Positions 1 to 6,171 of a stretch of DNA of 9,518 nt are shown here, piece by piece. Position numbers and translations under genes: made by a program. Position 1 is the first letter of the stretch, and every line of letters begins with the position of its first letter. The stretch is from Nitrospira sp. (GTDB lineage: Bacteria; Nitrospirota; Nitrospiria; Nitrospirales; Nitrospiraceae): the NCBI GenBank assembly GCA_015904055.1, contig JABMDE010000014.1, forward strand, positions 27,185 to 36,702, in the 5' to 3' direction. The notes under the pieces are model-generated. The model saw nothing but the letters and a program-made list of their open reading frames with translations. It had not been told where the DNA came from and did no database searches.

Positions 1-269
1 TGGGTGTTGGCAAACTCCTCGCGCATTTCCCGTTCGAACTCCGGCCAGCCGACATACTTGCGGCCACCCACGGTATAACTCACGATGTCTGCATCGTGCG
101 CCATGAGACGGGACAGGGTTGCCATATCTTTTTCAACGTTGGCTTGCACAAGGGTACGAATGGCGGTTTCAGGATCGGTTGGCTCGGGCGCGCCTGCCGA
201 TGCCGAAGAAGCTGCACCAATGAAACTCAACAGGCCACACAGAACTATCGATACACTACGAACCATCAT
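1..269 (-). CDS. Secreted SnoaL/DUF4440-like (NTF2-fold) protein, 5' part only
   Basis: The gene starts at the ATG whose first base is 269 and runs off the left edge, leaving 89 codons. The product begins with two methionines and a typical signal peptide (hydrophobic VLCGLLSFIGAASSASA, predicted cleavage after ASA near residue 26). The mature part (PETAIRTLVQANVEKDMATLSRLMA, written in two pieces: PETAIRTLVQ, then ANVEKDMATLSRLMA) is followed by GWPEFEREMRE. This is the usual N-terminal pattern of small NTF2-fold proteins of the SnoaL/DUF4440 group, in which a helix-helix start leads to the first strand. A GGAG ribosome site lies about six bases before the first ATG. Export is likely; the ligand or activity is unknown. 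Family members range from enzymes to binding proteins, so no reaction is assigned. A promoter-like pair lies upstream, so it may be transcribed separately from the phosphatase gene before it. Confidence 0.72.
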   Translation of the reverse strand, partial: MMVRSVSIVLCGLLSFIGAASSASAGAPEPTDPETAIRTLVQANVEKDMATLSRLMAHDADIVSYTVGGRKYVGWPEFEREMREEFANT

Positions 270-327
270 AGAGTACTCCAGGTGAGTGAACTCTCTGTGC
301 GAGAGAAGTGCAAAAGATTGGGGTGCC

Positions 328-356
328 AACCTACACGGTCTTGCGGGTGTTGTCAA
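328..356 (-). promoter_or_regulatory. Candidate sigma-70 promoter for the SnoaL-like gene
   Basis: On the minus strand a perfect -35 hexamer TTGACA (351-356) is followed after exactly 17 bases by TAGGTT (328-333), a weak -10 with T, A and final T conserved. It lies in the 108-base gap between the phosphatase stop and the SnoaL-like start, about 60 bases before that start. A small inverted repeat, CTCTC/GAGAG at 291-295 and 301-305, lies in the presumed leader. This is inferred from sequence only. Confidence 0.4.
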
Positions 357-377
357 CAGCAACGCCAGCAGTAGCGG

Positions 378-1130
378 TTACGTGTGTGCGATGACGACGA
401 CGGTGACGTTATCGATACCGCCACGGTCGAGGGATTCATTGATGAGGCGATCGCAGGTTCGAATCGGGTCGCCTTTTCCCGCCGTGAAGATATCTTGGAT
501 GTCGTCGTCTTCCATCATCTTCGTGAGTCCGTCTGAACAGAGCAGTAATAGATCCTGTGGCTCTAACGGACAGGACGAAATCGAGGGTTTGACCGGGGTC
601 GAGATGCCCAGTGCTCGAGTGAGGACATGCCGTTCGGGGTGTGTCCGGGCGGTCTTCGGGGTGAGGATGCCGCGAGCGAGATATTTCTCAATCAGTGTAT
701 GGTCACGGGTGAGCGGGGTGAGTGTTCCTGATCGGAACCGATAGGCGCGGCTGTCGCCAAGATGGGCGAGATGCGCCATAAGGGATTCCGTTGTTTCTTC
801 AATGTAGAGCAGCACGATGGTGGTACCCATACCTCTGAGCGTGGGTTCCAGCTTGACCCGTCCCAAAATTGCATGGTGTGCCTGCGTGATCACATCAGTT
901 AAGAATGCCGGAGGAGCCGTTTGTCCTTGCCGGAGCGTGTCGGCTGAGAGCTGAGCCTGCGCCGTAATACTGGCAATGGCCGTCTGTGCGGCGATCTCGC
1001 CACCTACGTGGCCGCCCATTCCATCTGCAACGGCCCACAGTCCCAGCGGATCGAGTGTGGCAAACGCATCCTGGTTCATGGTGCGAACCAAGCCGATTTC
1101 GCTTCGGCCGATGCCGACCCATGTGCTCAT
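378..1130 (-). CDS. PP2C-family Ser/Thr protein phosphatase (PrpC/Stp-like)
   Basis: The product is a 250-residue, soluble, single-domain metal-dependent protein phosphatase that removes phosphate from Ser/Thr residues in the cytoplasm. It has the usual length for bacterial PrpC/Stp proteins. The conserved motifs appear in order: RTMNQDAF (16-23), ADGMGGHVGGE (35-45) with the metal-binding Asp36-Gly37, GMGTT (100-104), GDSRAYR (125-131), RDHTLIE (142-148), LTRALG (170-175), CSDGL (198-202) with Asp200, and GGIDNVTVVV (237-246) with Asp240. All metal ligands look present, so it should be active. The start codon overlaps the stop of the upstream exonuclease gene as ATGA, which suggests translational coupling. 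No kinase gene lies in the window, so the partner kinase must be elsewhere. Confidence in family is high; the substrates are unknown. Confidence 0.95.
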   Translation of the reverse strand: MSTWVGIGRSEIGLVRTMNQDAFATLDPLGLWAVADGMGGHVGGEIAAQTAIASITAQAQLSADTLRQGQTAPPAFLTDVITQAHHAILGRVKLEPTLRGMGTTIVLLYIEETTESLMAHLAHLGDSRAYRFRSGTLTPLTRDHTLIEKYLARGILTPKTARTHPERHVLTRALGISTPVKPSISSCPLEPQDLLLLCSDGLTKMMEDDDIQDIFTAGKGDPIRTCDRLINESLDRGGIDNVTVVVIAHT

Positions 1131-1939
1131 CGTAAGGATACTCTGTGGAAAGGTGGTGTTGGTGAAGCAGGGGACGATAAGCCGGGGCCAAATTGCAGCA
1201 TCATGTCCTTATAGAGCAGCGAGGCGAGAGGCGCAAGGCTTTCCGTATCGGCGGCATTGTAGGCCAGCAAAAGCTCAAGTGCGGTGCGATCTCCTTGCCG
1301 CCACTGTGCCCACAAGCGCACGGCATCCATGCCGTCGAGGCCGCGCAGCGCAGACGCCCGTTCGATGCCGAGTTCTCGTTCGAGGTGTTTCAGTCCTCCA
1401 CGAAGTCCCAGACGGCGCGCGGCCAGACAGAGATCGAAATGGGGCATCTCAAATCGGAGCTGGGGAAAAGCCGTGCGTAGGAAGGGCACATCAAAGACGG
1501 TACCGAAGAAGGTCACGAGCAGTGTGCAGTGATCGAGTTCGGCTTGTAGCCGATCGGCGGTCAACGTATCTCCCTGAACCAGGGTGATTGTCTGTCCGTT
1601 TCGATGGAGACCAACGACGGTCACCGCGTTGGCCCCGTCATGAGGGGTGAGCCCGGTGGTTTCGATGTCGAGGCAGAGGAGCCCGGACCGGCAGGTATCA
1701 TAGAAGCGCCAATGTTCACGCCTGTGCAGACGCGAGGCCAGTGCGCGCAGATCGCCTGCCTCATATTCCGATTGTGCGAGGGCGAGTTCACGATCGTACA
1801 GGCATTTTCTGTCAGGAGACAGTCCGGCAATGCGAGGCTGTTTCAAGAAGCTCTGCCAGTCAGTCACTCCCTCTTGCCAGAACCGGCGTTCGGTTGTGGG
1901 CCCGATTCCTTGTAGAAAGGTGAATGTGGAGGTCAGCAT
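1127..1939 (-). CDS. DnaQ/YprB-like DEDD 3'-5' exonuclease domain protein
   Basis: The product (270 residues from the ATG at 1939) combines an N-terminal helix-hairpin-helix-like stretch (FLQGIGPTTERRF, residues 8-20) with an RNase H-fold exonuclease domain of the YprB/COG3359 type. The DEDD signature is visible: CLDIETTGL (89-97, Asp91/Glu93), a TFFGTVFDVPFL block (143-154, Asp150), HFDL (167-170, Asp169) and YNAADTESL (227-235, Asp231). Tyr227 fits the DEDDy pattern. GLKHLERELG (182-191) is also typical. It probably trims nucleic acid 3' ends; the in vivo substrate is unknown. A GTG at 1990 would add 17 residues, but ATG 1939 starts at the usual family N terminus. A -10-like TACAAT lies only seven bases before it and no ribosome site is seen, so a leaderless mRNA is possible. 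Its stop overlaps the phosphatase start. Confidence 0.88.
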   Translation of the reverse strand: MLTSTFTFLQGIGPTTERRFWQEGVTDWQSFLKQPRIAGLSPDRKCLYDRELALAQSEYEAGDLRALASRLHRREHWRFYDTCRSGLLCLDIETTGLTPHDGANAVTVVGLHRNGQTITLVQGDTLTADRLQAELDHCTLLVTFFGTVFDVPFLRTAFPQLRFEMPHFDLCLAARRLGLRGGLKHLERELGIERASALRGLDGMDAVRLWAQWRQGDRTALELLLAYNAADTESLAPLASLLYKDMMLQFGPGLSSPASPTPPFHRVSLR

Positions 1940-1946
1940 GGCGGGG

Positions 1947-1976
1947 ATTGTAGCCTTGATTTCGCGCAGGAGACAA
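1947..1976 (-). promoter_or_regulatory. Candidate promoter giving a leaderless exonuclease-phosphatase mRNA
   Basis: Reading the minus strand, TTGTCT (1971-1976, four of six -35 bases) and TACAAT (1947-1952, five of six -10 bases) are separated by 18 bases. The ATG at 1939 starts eight bases after the -10, which is where transcription would be expected to begin. No purine-rich ribosome site lies just before that ATG. Both facts agree with a leaderless transcript, but this is inference. Confidence 0.42.
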
Positions 1977-2043
1977 GCTAGAGTCCGCACGTGTATCAGC
2001 GAGCCGCGGGCAGGATGTTCGGTTTACGATTTGTATCAATGCC

Positions 2044-2427
2044 ATGACGCAGTTGCCGAAACGTATTCGTATCACGGTCGGAGGAGTTCGACTCGAAGCG
2101 GAACTCAAGGGGACGAAAACGGCAGAAGCGGTGTATGCGGCACTGCCGGTTCAGGCGCCGATCAATACCTGGGGAGAAGAGTTCTACTTCAAAATTCCAG
2201 GTGTCACCGATTATCGGGAAACCGCGACGAACAAAGTGCAGGTTGGCGATATTGCGTACTGGGGAGCCGGTCAGGTGTTGGCGATCTTTTTCGGGAGAAC
2301 GCCGATGAGCATGGGAAGCGATCCGGTTCCGGCAGATCGAGTGAATGTGGTTGGACGGATCGTCGGGGATGCGACGCAATTGCGTCGGGTTATGGAGGCC
2401 GCGACGATCACGGTTGAACAGGGGTAG
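2044..2427 (+). CDS. Cyclophilin-like fold protein (TM1367-type)
   Basis: This is a 127-residue cytoplasmic protein with no signal peptide or membrane segment. It opens with a strand-rich segment (RIRITVGGVRLEAEL, residues 7-21) and a short helix (TAEAVYAALP). These lead to the family pattern with WGEEFYFKIPG (43-53), VQVGDIAYWGAGQVLAIFFG (65-84, written as one block) and TPMSMGSDPVPADRVNVVGRI (split as TPMSMGSD and PVPADRVNVVGRI). This order is typical of the small cyclophilin-like proteins exemplified by TM1367. Those share the cyclophilin barrel but lack a proven peptidyl-prolyl isomerase role, so no enzyme activity is claimed. It is divergent from the exonuclease gene and heads the plus-strand group. 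Its stop lies five bases before the first DUF507 start. The ribosome site is weak, and the start is chosen because the conserved region begins right after it. Confidence 0.78.
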   Translation: MTQLPKRIRITVGGVRLEAELKGTKTAEAVYAALPVQAPINTWGEEFYFKIPGVTDYRETATNKVQVGDIAYWGAGQVLAIFFGRTPMSMGSDPVPADRVNVVGRIVGDATQLRRVMEAATITVEQG

Positions 2428-2432
2428 GTATC

Positions 2433-2714
2433 GTGCGTTTGTCGAAAGAACGTGTACGGCATATGGCCGAGAGTGTGGCGGGACGTCTCGAGCAGGAGGG
2501 GCACATCAATCTGGTCGGTGACCGTAAGACATTTGTCGATGCGCTGAACCGTGTCATGACGGAGGATCTGTCCCTGGAAGATCGTGTGAATGCGGAAGTG
2601 CGGCAGATGCTCACTGTCTACGAAAAACAGATCGAACAGGGCCAGGTTGATTACCAGAAGATGTTCCAGATGGTGAAGCAGAAACTGGTCCGTGAACGAG
2701 GACTCATTTTGTGA
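2433..2714 (+). CDS. DUF507 family protein (first of a tandem pair)
   Basis: This short protein (93 residues) is highly charged and almost entirely helical by eye, with no signal peptide or membrane segment. It begins MRLSKERVRHMAE and carries the DUF507 pattern: an N-terminal helix, then VGDRKTFVDALNRVMTEDLS (residues 28-47), then EDRVNAEVRQML and a C-terminal VDYQKMFQMVKQKLVRERGL (split after KMFQMV). The start is GTG, with the purine-rich AGGGGTAGGT just before it, overlapping the end of the cyclophilin-like gene. That spacing implies co-translation. DUF507 proteins often occur as adjacent pairs in Nitrospirota, Aquificota and some delta-proteobacterial lineages. No biochemical function is established to my knowledge, and none is assigned here. 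Confidence 0.88.
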   Translation: MRLSKERVRHMAESVAGRLEQEGHINLVGDRKTFVDALNRVMTEDLSLEDRVNAEVRQMLTVYEKQIEQGQVDYQKMFQMVKQKLVRERGLIL

Positions 2715-2805
2715 AACGTCCAGCGTCATTCGTCAATCGGGGCGGACTATTATGAGGATACGTTCCTCGCTAGCATGACGGTTGACGGTTGACGGAACTT
2801 CTAGG

Positions 2806-3078
2806 ATGTTGAGCGAAGACAAGATCAGCCATCTCTCCCACGTCATTGTGAATGAGGTCAAACGCCATGCGGCCGTGAAGGTGACCGGGGACGAGGAGCG
2901 GGTGTTGAAAGCGGTCAAGCGTGTGCTGGCCGACGAATTAGCCCAGGAAGGCGAGATCGACCGGAAGGTTCGAGCCAAATTGGCCACCTATTCCCGCGGC
3001 ATCGTTGAGGGAAGTACGGAGTGGGACGTGCTGTACCGTAAAACATTCGAAGAGGAAACACGGAAGCAGGTGAGGTGA
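2806..3078 (+). CDS. DUF507 family protein (second of a tandem pair)
   Basis: The product is a 90-residue, charged, helical paralogue of the preceding gene. It starts MLSEDKISHLSHVIVNEVKR, then has VTGDEERVLKAVKRVLADEL aligned with the VGDRKTFVDALNRVMTEDLS part of its neighbour. It continues GEIDRKVRAKLATYSR and ends with EWDVLYRKTFEEETRKQVR. The two proteins share the layout: helix, GD turn, helix ending in an acidic residue, then a conserved R-x-x-L helix. An in-frame TTG at 2782 would add eight residues. ATG 2806 is preferred because homologues begin at MLSE and a GGAA lies nine bases before it. A 91-base gap separates it from the first copy, containing a GAGGA/TCCTC inverted repeat (2755-2769). 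Function is unknown; a paired or hetero-oligomeric role is only a guess. Confidence 0.86.
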   Translation: MLSEDKISHLSHVIVNEVKRHAAVKVTGDEERVLKAVKRVLADELAQEGEIDRKVRAKLATYSRGIVEGSTEWDVLYRKTFEEETRKQVR

Positions 3079-3088
3079 GGAGCGGGCG

Positions 3089-3550
3089 ATGGTGATGGGA
3101 CTACAGATAAAACAACTCATGCTCCTCGGCATGATCCTGCTGCTTGTCGGAACGGCCGCCTGTTCCTCGAAGCGTAAACCGCTGGTCCCGCTATCGCTGG
3201 CGGACCCCGATGTAAAACCCCAGGCGGTGGTATTGACTGAACAGGGGACGCAAGCCTATCAAGCAAAACAGTTCGAGGACGCCAAGAAATACTTTGAGCA
3301 GGCAGTTGCCGTGGTGCCGCAGTCCGGTCAGGCCCATTACAATTTTGCACTGGCGCTGAATGCGCTCGGCAATGCGGAAGTCGCGCGGCAGCATTTTCTC
3401 GAAGCGGCGAATTTGTCGCCTGGCGACCAGATCATTTGGGATTCTCCCGCATTAGCGCCCTACGGCGATCCGGACACGAGGAAGCGTACAAAAGACCGTC
3501 CCTATGGAACAGAACGGCCCAACTTCGGCAATATGCCGCGACACAAATAA
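3089..3550 (+). CDS. TPR-containing lipoprotein
   Basis: The 153-residue product has a hydrophobic leader (residues 9-24) ending GTAAC, with Cys25 as the likely lipidated residue followed by SSKRK. This is a usable but not perfect lipobox, with Thr where Leu is common. The mature part has about two tetratricopeptide repeats: TEQGTQAYQAKQFEDAKKYF (residues 50-69) and SGQAHYNFALALNALGNAEV (79-98), followed by ARQHFLEAANLSPGD. The C-terminal tail is polar and rich in Pro, Arg and Lys. It is probably anchored in a membrane facing the periplasm and used for protein contacts; the partner is unknown. The gene starts 11 bases after the DUF507 stop, with GAGGAG placed six bases before the ATG. The next gene follows after ten bases, so it is very likely part of the same operon. 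Confidence 0.85.
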   Translation: MVMGLQIKQLMLLGMILLLVGTAACSSKRKPLVPLSLADPDVKPQAVVLTEQGTQAYQAKQFEDAKKYFEQAVAVVPQSGQAHYNFALALNALGNAEVARQHFLEAANLSPGDQIIWDSPALAPYGDPDTRKRTKDRPYGTERPNFGNMPRHK

Positions 3551-3560
3551 GGAACGATAT

Positions 3561-3932
3561 ATGTCTAAAGACATTGCAGTGGGCCAAGCAGCACCTGAAC
3601 TGTCCATTCCGGACCAGCATGGCAAAACGGTGACGCTGAAGAGCTTTAAGGGTAAACAGATCGTGCTGTATTTCTATCCGAAAGACGATACGCCTGGTTG
3701 CACCAAGGAGTCCTGCGACTTTCGTGACGTCGAATCGCAGATTTTGCGGGCAGGCGGCATGATCGTGGGGGTGAGCCTCGACGGGAAGGAGAAAAGCATG
3801 TACGGCCGGAAGTATTGGGGCATCGAGCGCAGCACGTTTGTTATTGATGCCGACGGGAAAGTCAAAGCAATCTTCCGCAAGGTAAAGGTGGATGGGCATG
3901 CCGATGAGGTGTTGACGGCGCTCAAGGCCTAG
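3561..3932 (+). CDS. bcp: Bcp/PrxQ-type thioredoxin-dependent peroxiredoxin with an internal deletion
   Basis: The product belongs to the Bcp/PrxQ thiol peroxidases, which reduce peroxides with electrons from thioredoxin. The peroxidatic cysteine is in DDTPGCTKESCDF (residues 42-54): Cys47 attacks the peroxide and Cys52 is the usual resolving cysteine. The end, KVKVDGHADEVLTALKA, is also standard. It is 123 residues long, while E. coli Bcp has 156. The missing part is internal: VSLD (71-74) runs straight into GKEKSMYGRKYWGIERS, with no equivalent of the helix and LLSD strand that normally lie between. The join is near 3783 and keeps the frame. Either a real shortened variant or an assembly loss would explain this; activity may be impaired. 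The start is ATG 3561, with AAGGAA before it; the longer upstream extension lacks family similarity. The stop codon lies inside the terminal repeat of the adjoining element. Confidence 0.85.
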   Translation: MSKDIAVGQAAPELSIPDQHGKTVTLKSFKGKQIVLYFYPKDDTPGCTKESCDFRDVESQILRAGGMIVGVSLDGKEKSMYGRKYWGIERSTFVIDADGKVKAIFRKVKVDGHADEVLTALKA

Positions 3933-4161
3933 CGCGCATTATTCATGCGCGCGTCTGCTGTAATTGTCCGTCTCTACGAGCCGAGACGCAGCCGATCTGG
4001 CACTTCATTCTTCGTTGCTCGTATCTCGTGAAGCGTGAAGCGCGGGGCAGGAAGAATGTCTCAATATTGGATATCATTGTTTGCGAGATACGAGATACGC
4101 TTCACGAACAACGCGACTCCACGTGATTTCTCAACGAATCATCATGAGTAACGCGGGTTAA
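3930..4161. mobile_element. MITE-like element, copy 1
   Basis: This is a 232-bp non-coding unit with terminal inverted repeats. The left end TAGCGCGCATTATTCATG and the reverse complement of the right end, TTAACCCGCGTTACTCATG, match at most positions. The same ends occur at 8876-9070, and similarity extends inward on both sides: about 40 bases on the left (including TCTGCTG) and about 50 on the right (including TTCGT and GAAATC). The interiors differ. Inside this copy are a CGTCTC/GAGACG hairpin (3969-3988), 8-base arms CATTCTTC/GAAGAATG (4006-4013, 4051-4058) and the heptamer arms listed separately. There is no reading frame for a transposase, so any movement would depend on an enzyme elsewhere. 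No clear target duplication is visible. Confidence 0.68.
4014..4112. repeat. Two inverted arms of shuffled 7-base modules
   Basis: Call A = GTATCTC, B = GTGAAGC and H = GTTGYTC. The left arm (4014-4043) reads H-A-B-B then GC. The reverse complement of the right arm (4083-4112) reads H-B-A-A then GC. Each module is exactly seven bases and all begin with GT and end with C. The arms flank a 39-base AT-rich loop with palindromes CAATATTG (4062-4069) and GATATC (4070-4075). Several alternative pairings of the arms are possible. Confidence 0.75.
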
Positions 4162-4162
4162 C

Positions 4163-5041
4163 ATGGCCGCGAGGCCCATGACCACTCGCTTCTGCATTGT
4201 CTCAGTCCTCTGCTCCATTCTCCTGGTCATATTCGCATCAGCGCGCCTCTGCGAAGCGGCGGAGAAGATTGTCGCTACCATTCATGTCAAGGATGCGCTT
4301 ACGGTCCCAGGCCAGTCGGCAGCCATTGATGCTCAGCTTGAAGCCAATGGTGCATCGAAAAATGTGGGGATGGGTGGAGAGCCGCTGGAGTTAGTCGTGG
4401 ATGGCAAGGTTGCCGCAACGGCGACAACCGGTGCGGACGGTCGGGCGGCATTTTCTTACAGCACAAAGACAGTAGGGGTCCTGCCGATTCAGGTTCGACT
4501 CGGCGCCAGTACAGGGATCCTGCCGGCAGTGGGAGAGGCAAATCTGGTCGTATGGGAGCGGCGCAATCCGATCCTGGCCATCGAGACGGCTTCATTAGTC
4601 GATGAAGCCCGCGTACAAGATCCGATTTCCGGCATCGATCTTCAGAAAAATCCTGAGCACAAGCCGATGCCCGATGCGGCAGTAGAGATCGGGCGGCTCA
4701 CCCAGTTCTATTACAAGGTTATCTATATTGTGCCACCCGTCGGGTCGGGCGGGTTTCAAGCAAGCACACAGGCGCGAGCATGGCTAAAGACCAACCAGTT
4801 TCCATCCGGGTACATCCTGGTGCTTCCTTCAGGCAACGAGGCTTTGGGGACAAAGATCGATGAGCTTCGCGCGTTTGGCTGGAATACGATCAAGGCCGGG
4901 ATTGGCCGCACAAAGGTATTTGCTGAGGTATTTCTGCAACGGCGCATGGATGCCGTGATGATTCCGGAGCCGCCTAAAAGTGAGATCCCGCGCAAGGCGA
5001 AGACGGCAAAGGAGTGGAAGGAAATCAGAAAGAAACTGTAG
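4163..5041 (+). CDS. Secreted Ig-like plus degenerate HAD/LNS2-like protein
   Basis: The 292-residue product begins with a signal peptide (hydrophobic residues 11-27, likely cleavage in LCEAAEK near residue 33). Residues 35-130 look like an Ig-like beta domain: VPGQSAAIDAQL, LELVVDGKVAATATTGADGR and VGVLPIQVRL. From about 135 to 270 it resembles the lipin/Ned1/Smp2 (LNS2) type of HAD-fold domain. YKVIYIVPP, TQARAWLKTNQFPSGYILVL, LGTKIDELRAFGWNTIKAGI and RTKVFAEVFLQRRMDAVMI all fit it. The HAD nucleophile motif DxDGT is absent; its place holds ILAIETASLV, so catalysis is unlikely. It ends with a basic tail. The start ATG 4163 lies one base after the MITE-like element; ATG 4178 (residue 6) with GAGG just before it is an alternative. 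Function is unknown, and the HAD assignment is moderate. Confidence 0.7.
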   Translation: MAARPMTTRFCIVSVLCSILLVIFASARLCEAAEKIVATIHVKDALTVPGQSAAIDAQLEANGASKNVGMGGEPLELVVDGKVAATATTGADGRAAFSYSTKTVGVLPIQVRLGASTGILPAVGEANLVVWERRNPILAIETASLVDEARVQDPISGIDLQKNPEHKPMPDAAVEIGRLTQFYYKVIYIVPPVGSGGFQASTQARAWLKTNQFPSGYILVLPSGNEALGTKIDELRAFGWNTIKAGIGRTKVFAEVFLQRRMDAVMIPEPPKSEIPRKAKTAKEWKEIRKKL

Positions 5042-5252
5042 TGAGAGTGAGTGAAGCTGGTCTGCGCCCAGCGGTCAGCTCTCGTGATACAGCTGTGGTA
5101 CGCGCGGTTCCGCCACCTAGTTCAGAAACCTCTCTGAATGTCAAAGAGTAGCCGGTCGATTTTTAAGGGCTTTTGATCTATCCTACGGCAGGGTCTAAAA
5201 ATGTTTTTGACCGAACCTCTCATCTCATCGAACTACTAACAGCAGGTAACTA
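5042..5252. other. Intergenic stretch with two small inverted repeats
   Basis: No gene is seen here. TTCAGA/TCTGAA arms six bases apart form a weak hairpin (about 5121-5138). An AT-rich inverted repeat at 5192-5212 has outer arms GGTC/GACC and inner A/T tracts. The second lies about 40 bases before the DUF2310 start and could be a regulatory site. Neither is followed by a convincing U-tract. Confidence 0.3.
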
Positions 5253-6113
5253 GTGGCCACTCCCAGGAAGTTTGAAGACACATATCGAGAAGGGCCTCTC
5301 CATCTTGCCAAGGTAATATTCGGCGCCCCTCGAAAAGGTCGTGCAGGTACTGATGCCTCTGATGCTACTGGGGAATACTTGGGTGCCTTGCTAAAGAACG
5401 GCCAGATTGGAGCTGAGTATCTCCTGGCAAATAAAGCGCATCCGGTTGTTGCGTACGTCGACGTTCCCGCAGCGGATGCACTAGACGCCAAACATACTTC
5501 ATCATGGGGAATTAAGGCGTTGAATGAGATCGTTCGTATTTTTGGCAAGTATCCCAAGATCGAGATGCAAGAGAGACCCAAGAAGGCTAACTTGTCTTCA
5601 TGGCGTTCCGCGAAGTTCCTGTATCTTTATACGCATTTGTTTGATAGGGGTTCCCCGGTTTATGCCAGTGGCTTCGACCATGCGATACCTGCGTACTTGC
5701 TCCCACTTAAAGAGACCCAACGTGAGTATCTCGTGAGCTGGGCAATCTCCTATCGGGATCACGATAGCATATGGATTGGCTCTGGAGCGCTTGAGGTACA
5801 GGCCTATAAGCAACTCGCCGATCCAGCTAGCGGATTATCAAAAGAAGGGCGGGAACACTGCGCAGAAATCGAAGCTGTCACCAATAAACCTACCTACTAC
5901 TACCTTCTACGGTATTATGGCCGACAACGACGTGAGGATCAGCGTCGATGTCCCCTCTGTGGTAAGCCATGGGCAGTCACAAAAGGAATTGGAAAGTTTC
6001 CACGAGTCGATCGGTTTGCTTTTCAGTGCGATCGCTGTAGGCTTATTTCAGACCAAGCGTCTGACTGCAACGAAAGACTGGCGCACATTGGGGAATACAA
6101 GCGCTCCAGATAG
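5253..6113 (+). CDS. DUF2310 family Zn-ribbon protein
   Basis: The product is 286 residues, cytoplasmic, without signal peptide. The C-terminal part matches the DUF2310 Zn-ribbon layout. NKPTYYYLLRYYGR (211-224) is followed by RRCPLCGKPW (231-240) and then FQCDRCRLISD (257-267). The four cysteines at 233, 236, 259 and 262 form two CxxC pairs about 22 residues apart, fitting a zinc ribbon. The N-terminal two thirds are less conserved; it has IGAEYLLANKAHPVVAYVDV and SAIPAYL-like segments, the latter as DHAIPAYLLPL. Family members are annotated as possible nucleic-acid-binding proteins; no reaction is known. The start is GTG with AGGTAAC just before it. By eye its codon use is less GC-rich than that of its neighbours, suggesting transfer. 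It is transcribed alone, with a 58-base gap to the next open frame. Confidence 0.72.
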   Translation: MATPRKFEDTYREGPLHLAKVIFGAPRKGRAGTDASDATGEYLGALLKNGQIGAEYLLANKAHPVVAYVDVPAADALDAKHTSSWGIKALNEIVRIFGKYPKIEMQERPKKANLSSWRSAKFLYLYTHLFDRGSPVYASGFDHAIPAYLLPLKETQREYLVSWAISYRDHDSIWIGSGALEVQAYKQLADPASGLSKEGREHCAEIEAVTNKPTYYYLLRYYGRQRREDQRRCPLCGKPWAVTKGIGKFPRVDRFAFQCDRCRLISDQASDCNERLAHIGEYKRSR

Positions 6114-6171
6114 AAATGAAGAATGAAGAAACGAGGACATTCTACACTTTGTTTAAGAAGGGAGAAATTCG

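Noticed and set aside
976..1587. A 203-codon open frame on the plus strand
   Set aside because: It lies opposite the exonuclease and phosphatase genes, which carry full motif sets; its product is Arg/Ala-rich shadow sequence.
2776..2795. Tandem TGACGGT-like 7-base repeat before the second DUF507 gene
   Set aside because: Fewer than three units and no second occurrence; it is too short to support a feature.
5192..5212. AT-rich inverted repeat as a terminator for the HAD/LNS2-like gene
   Set aside because: It lies about 150 bases after the stop, has a mismatch and a T-tract inside the stem rather than after it.
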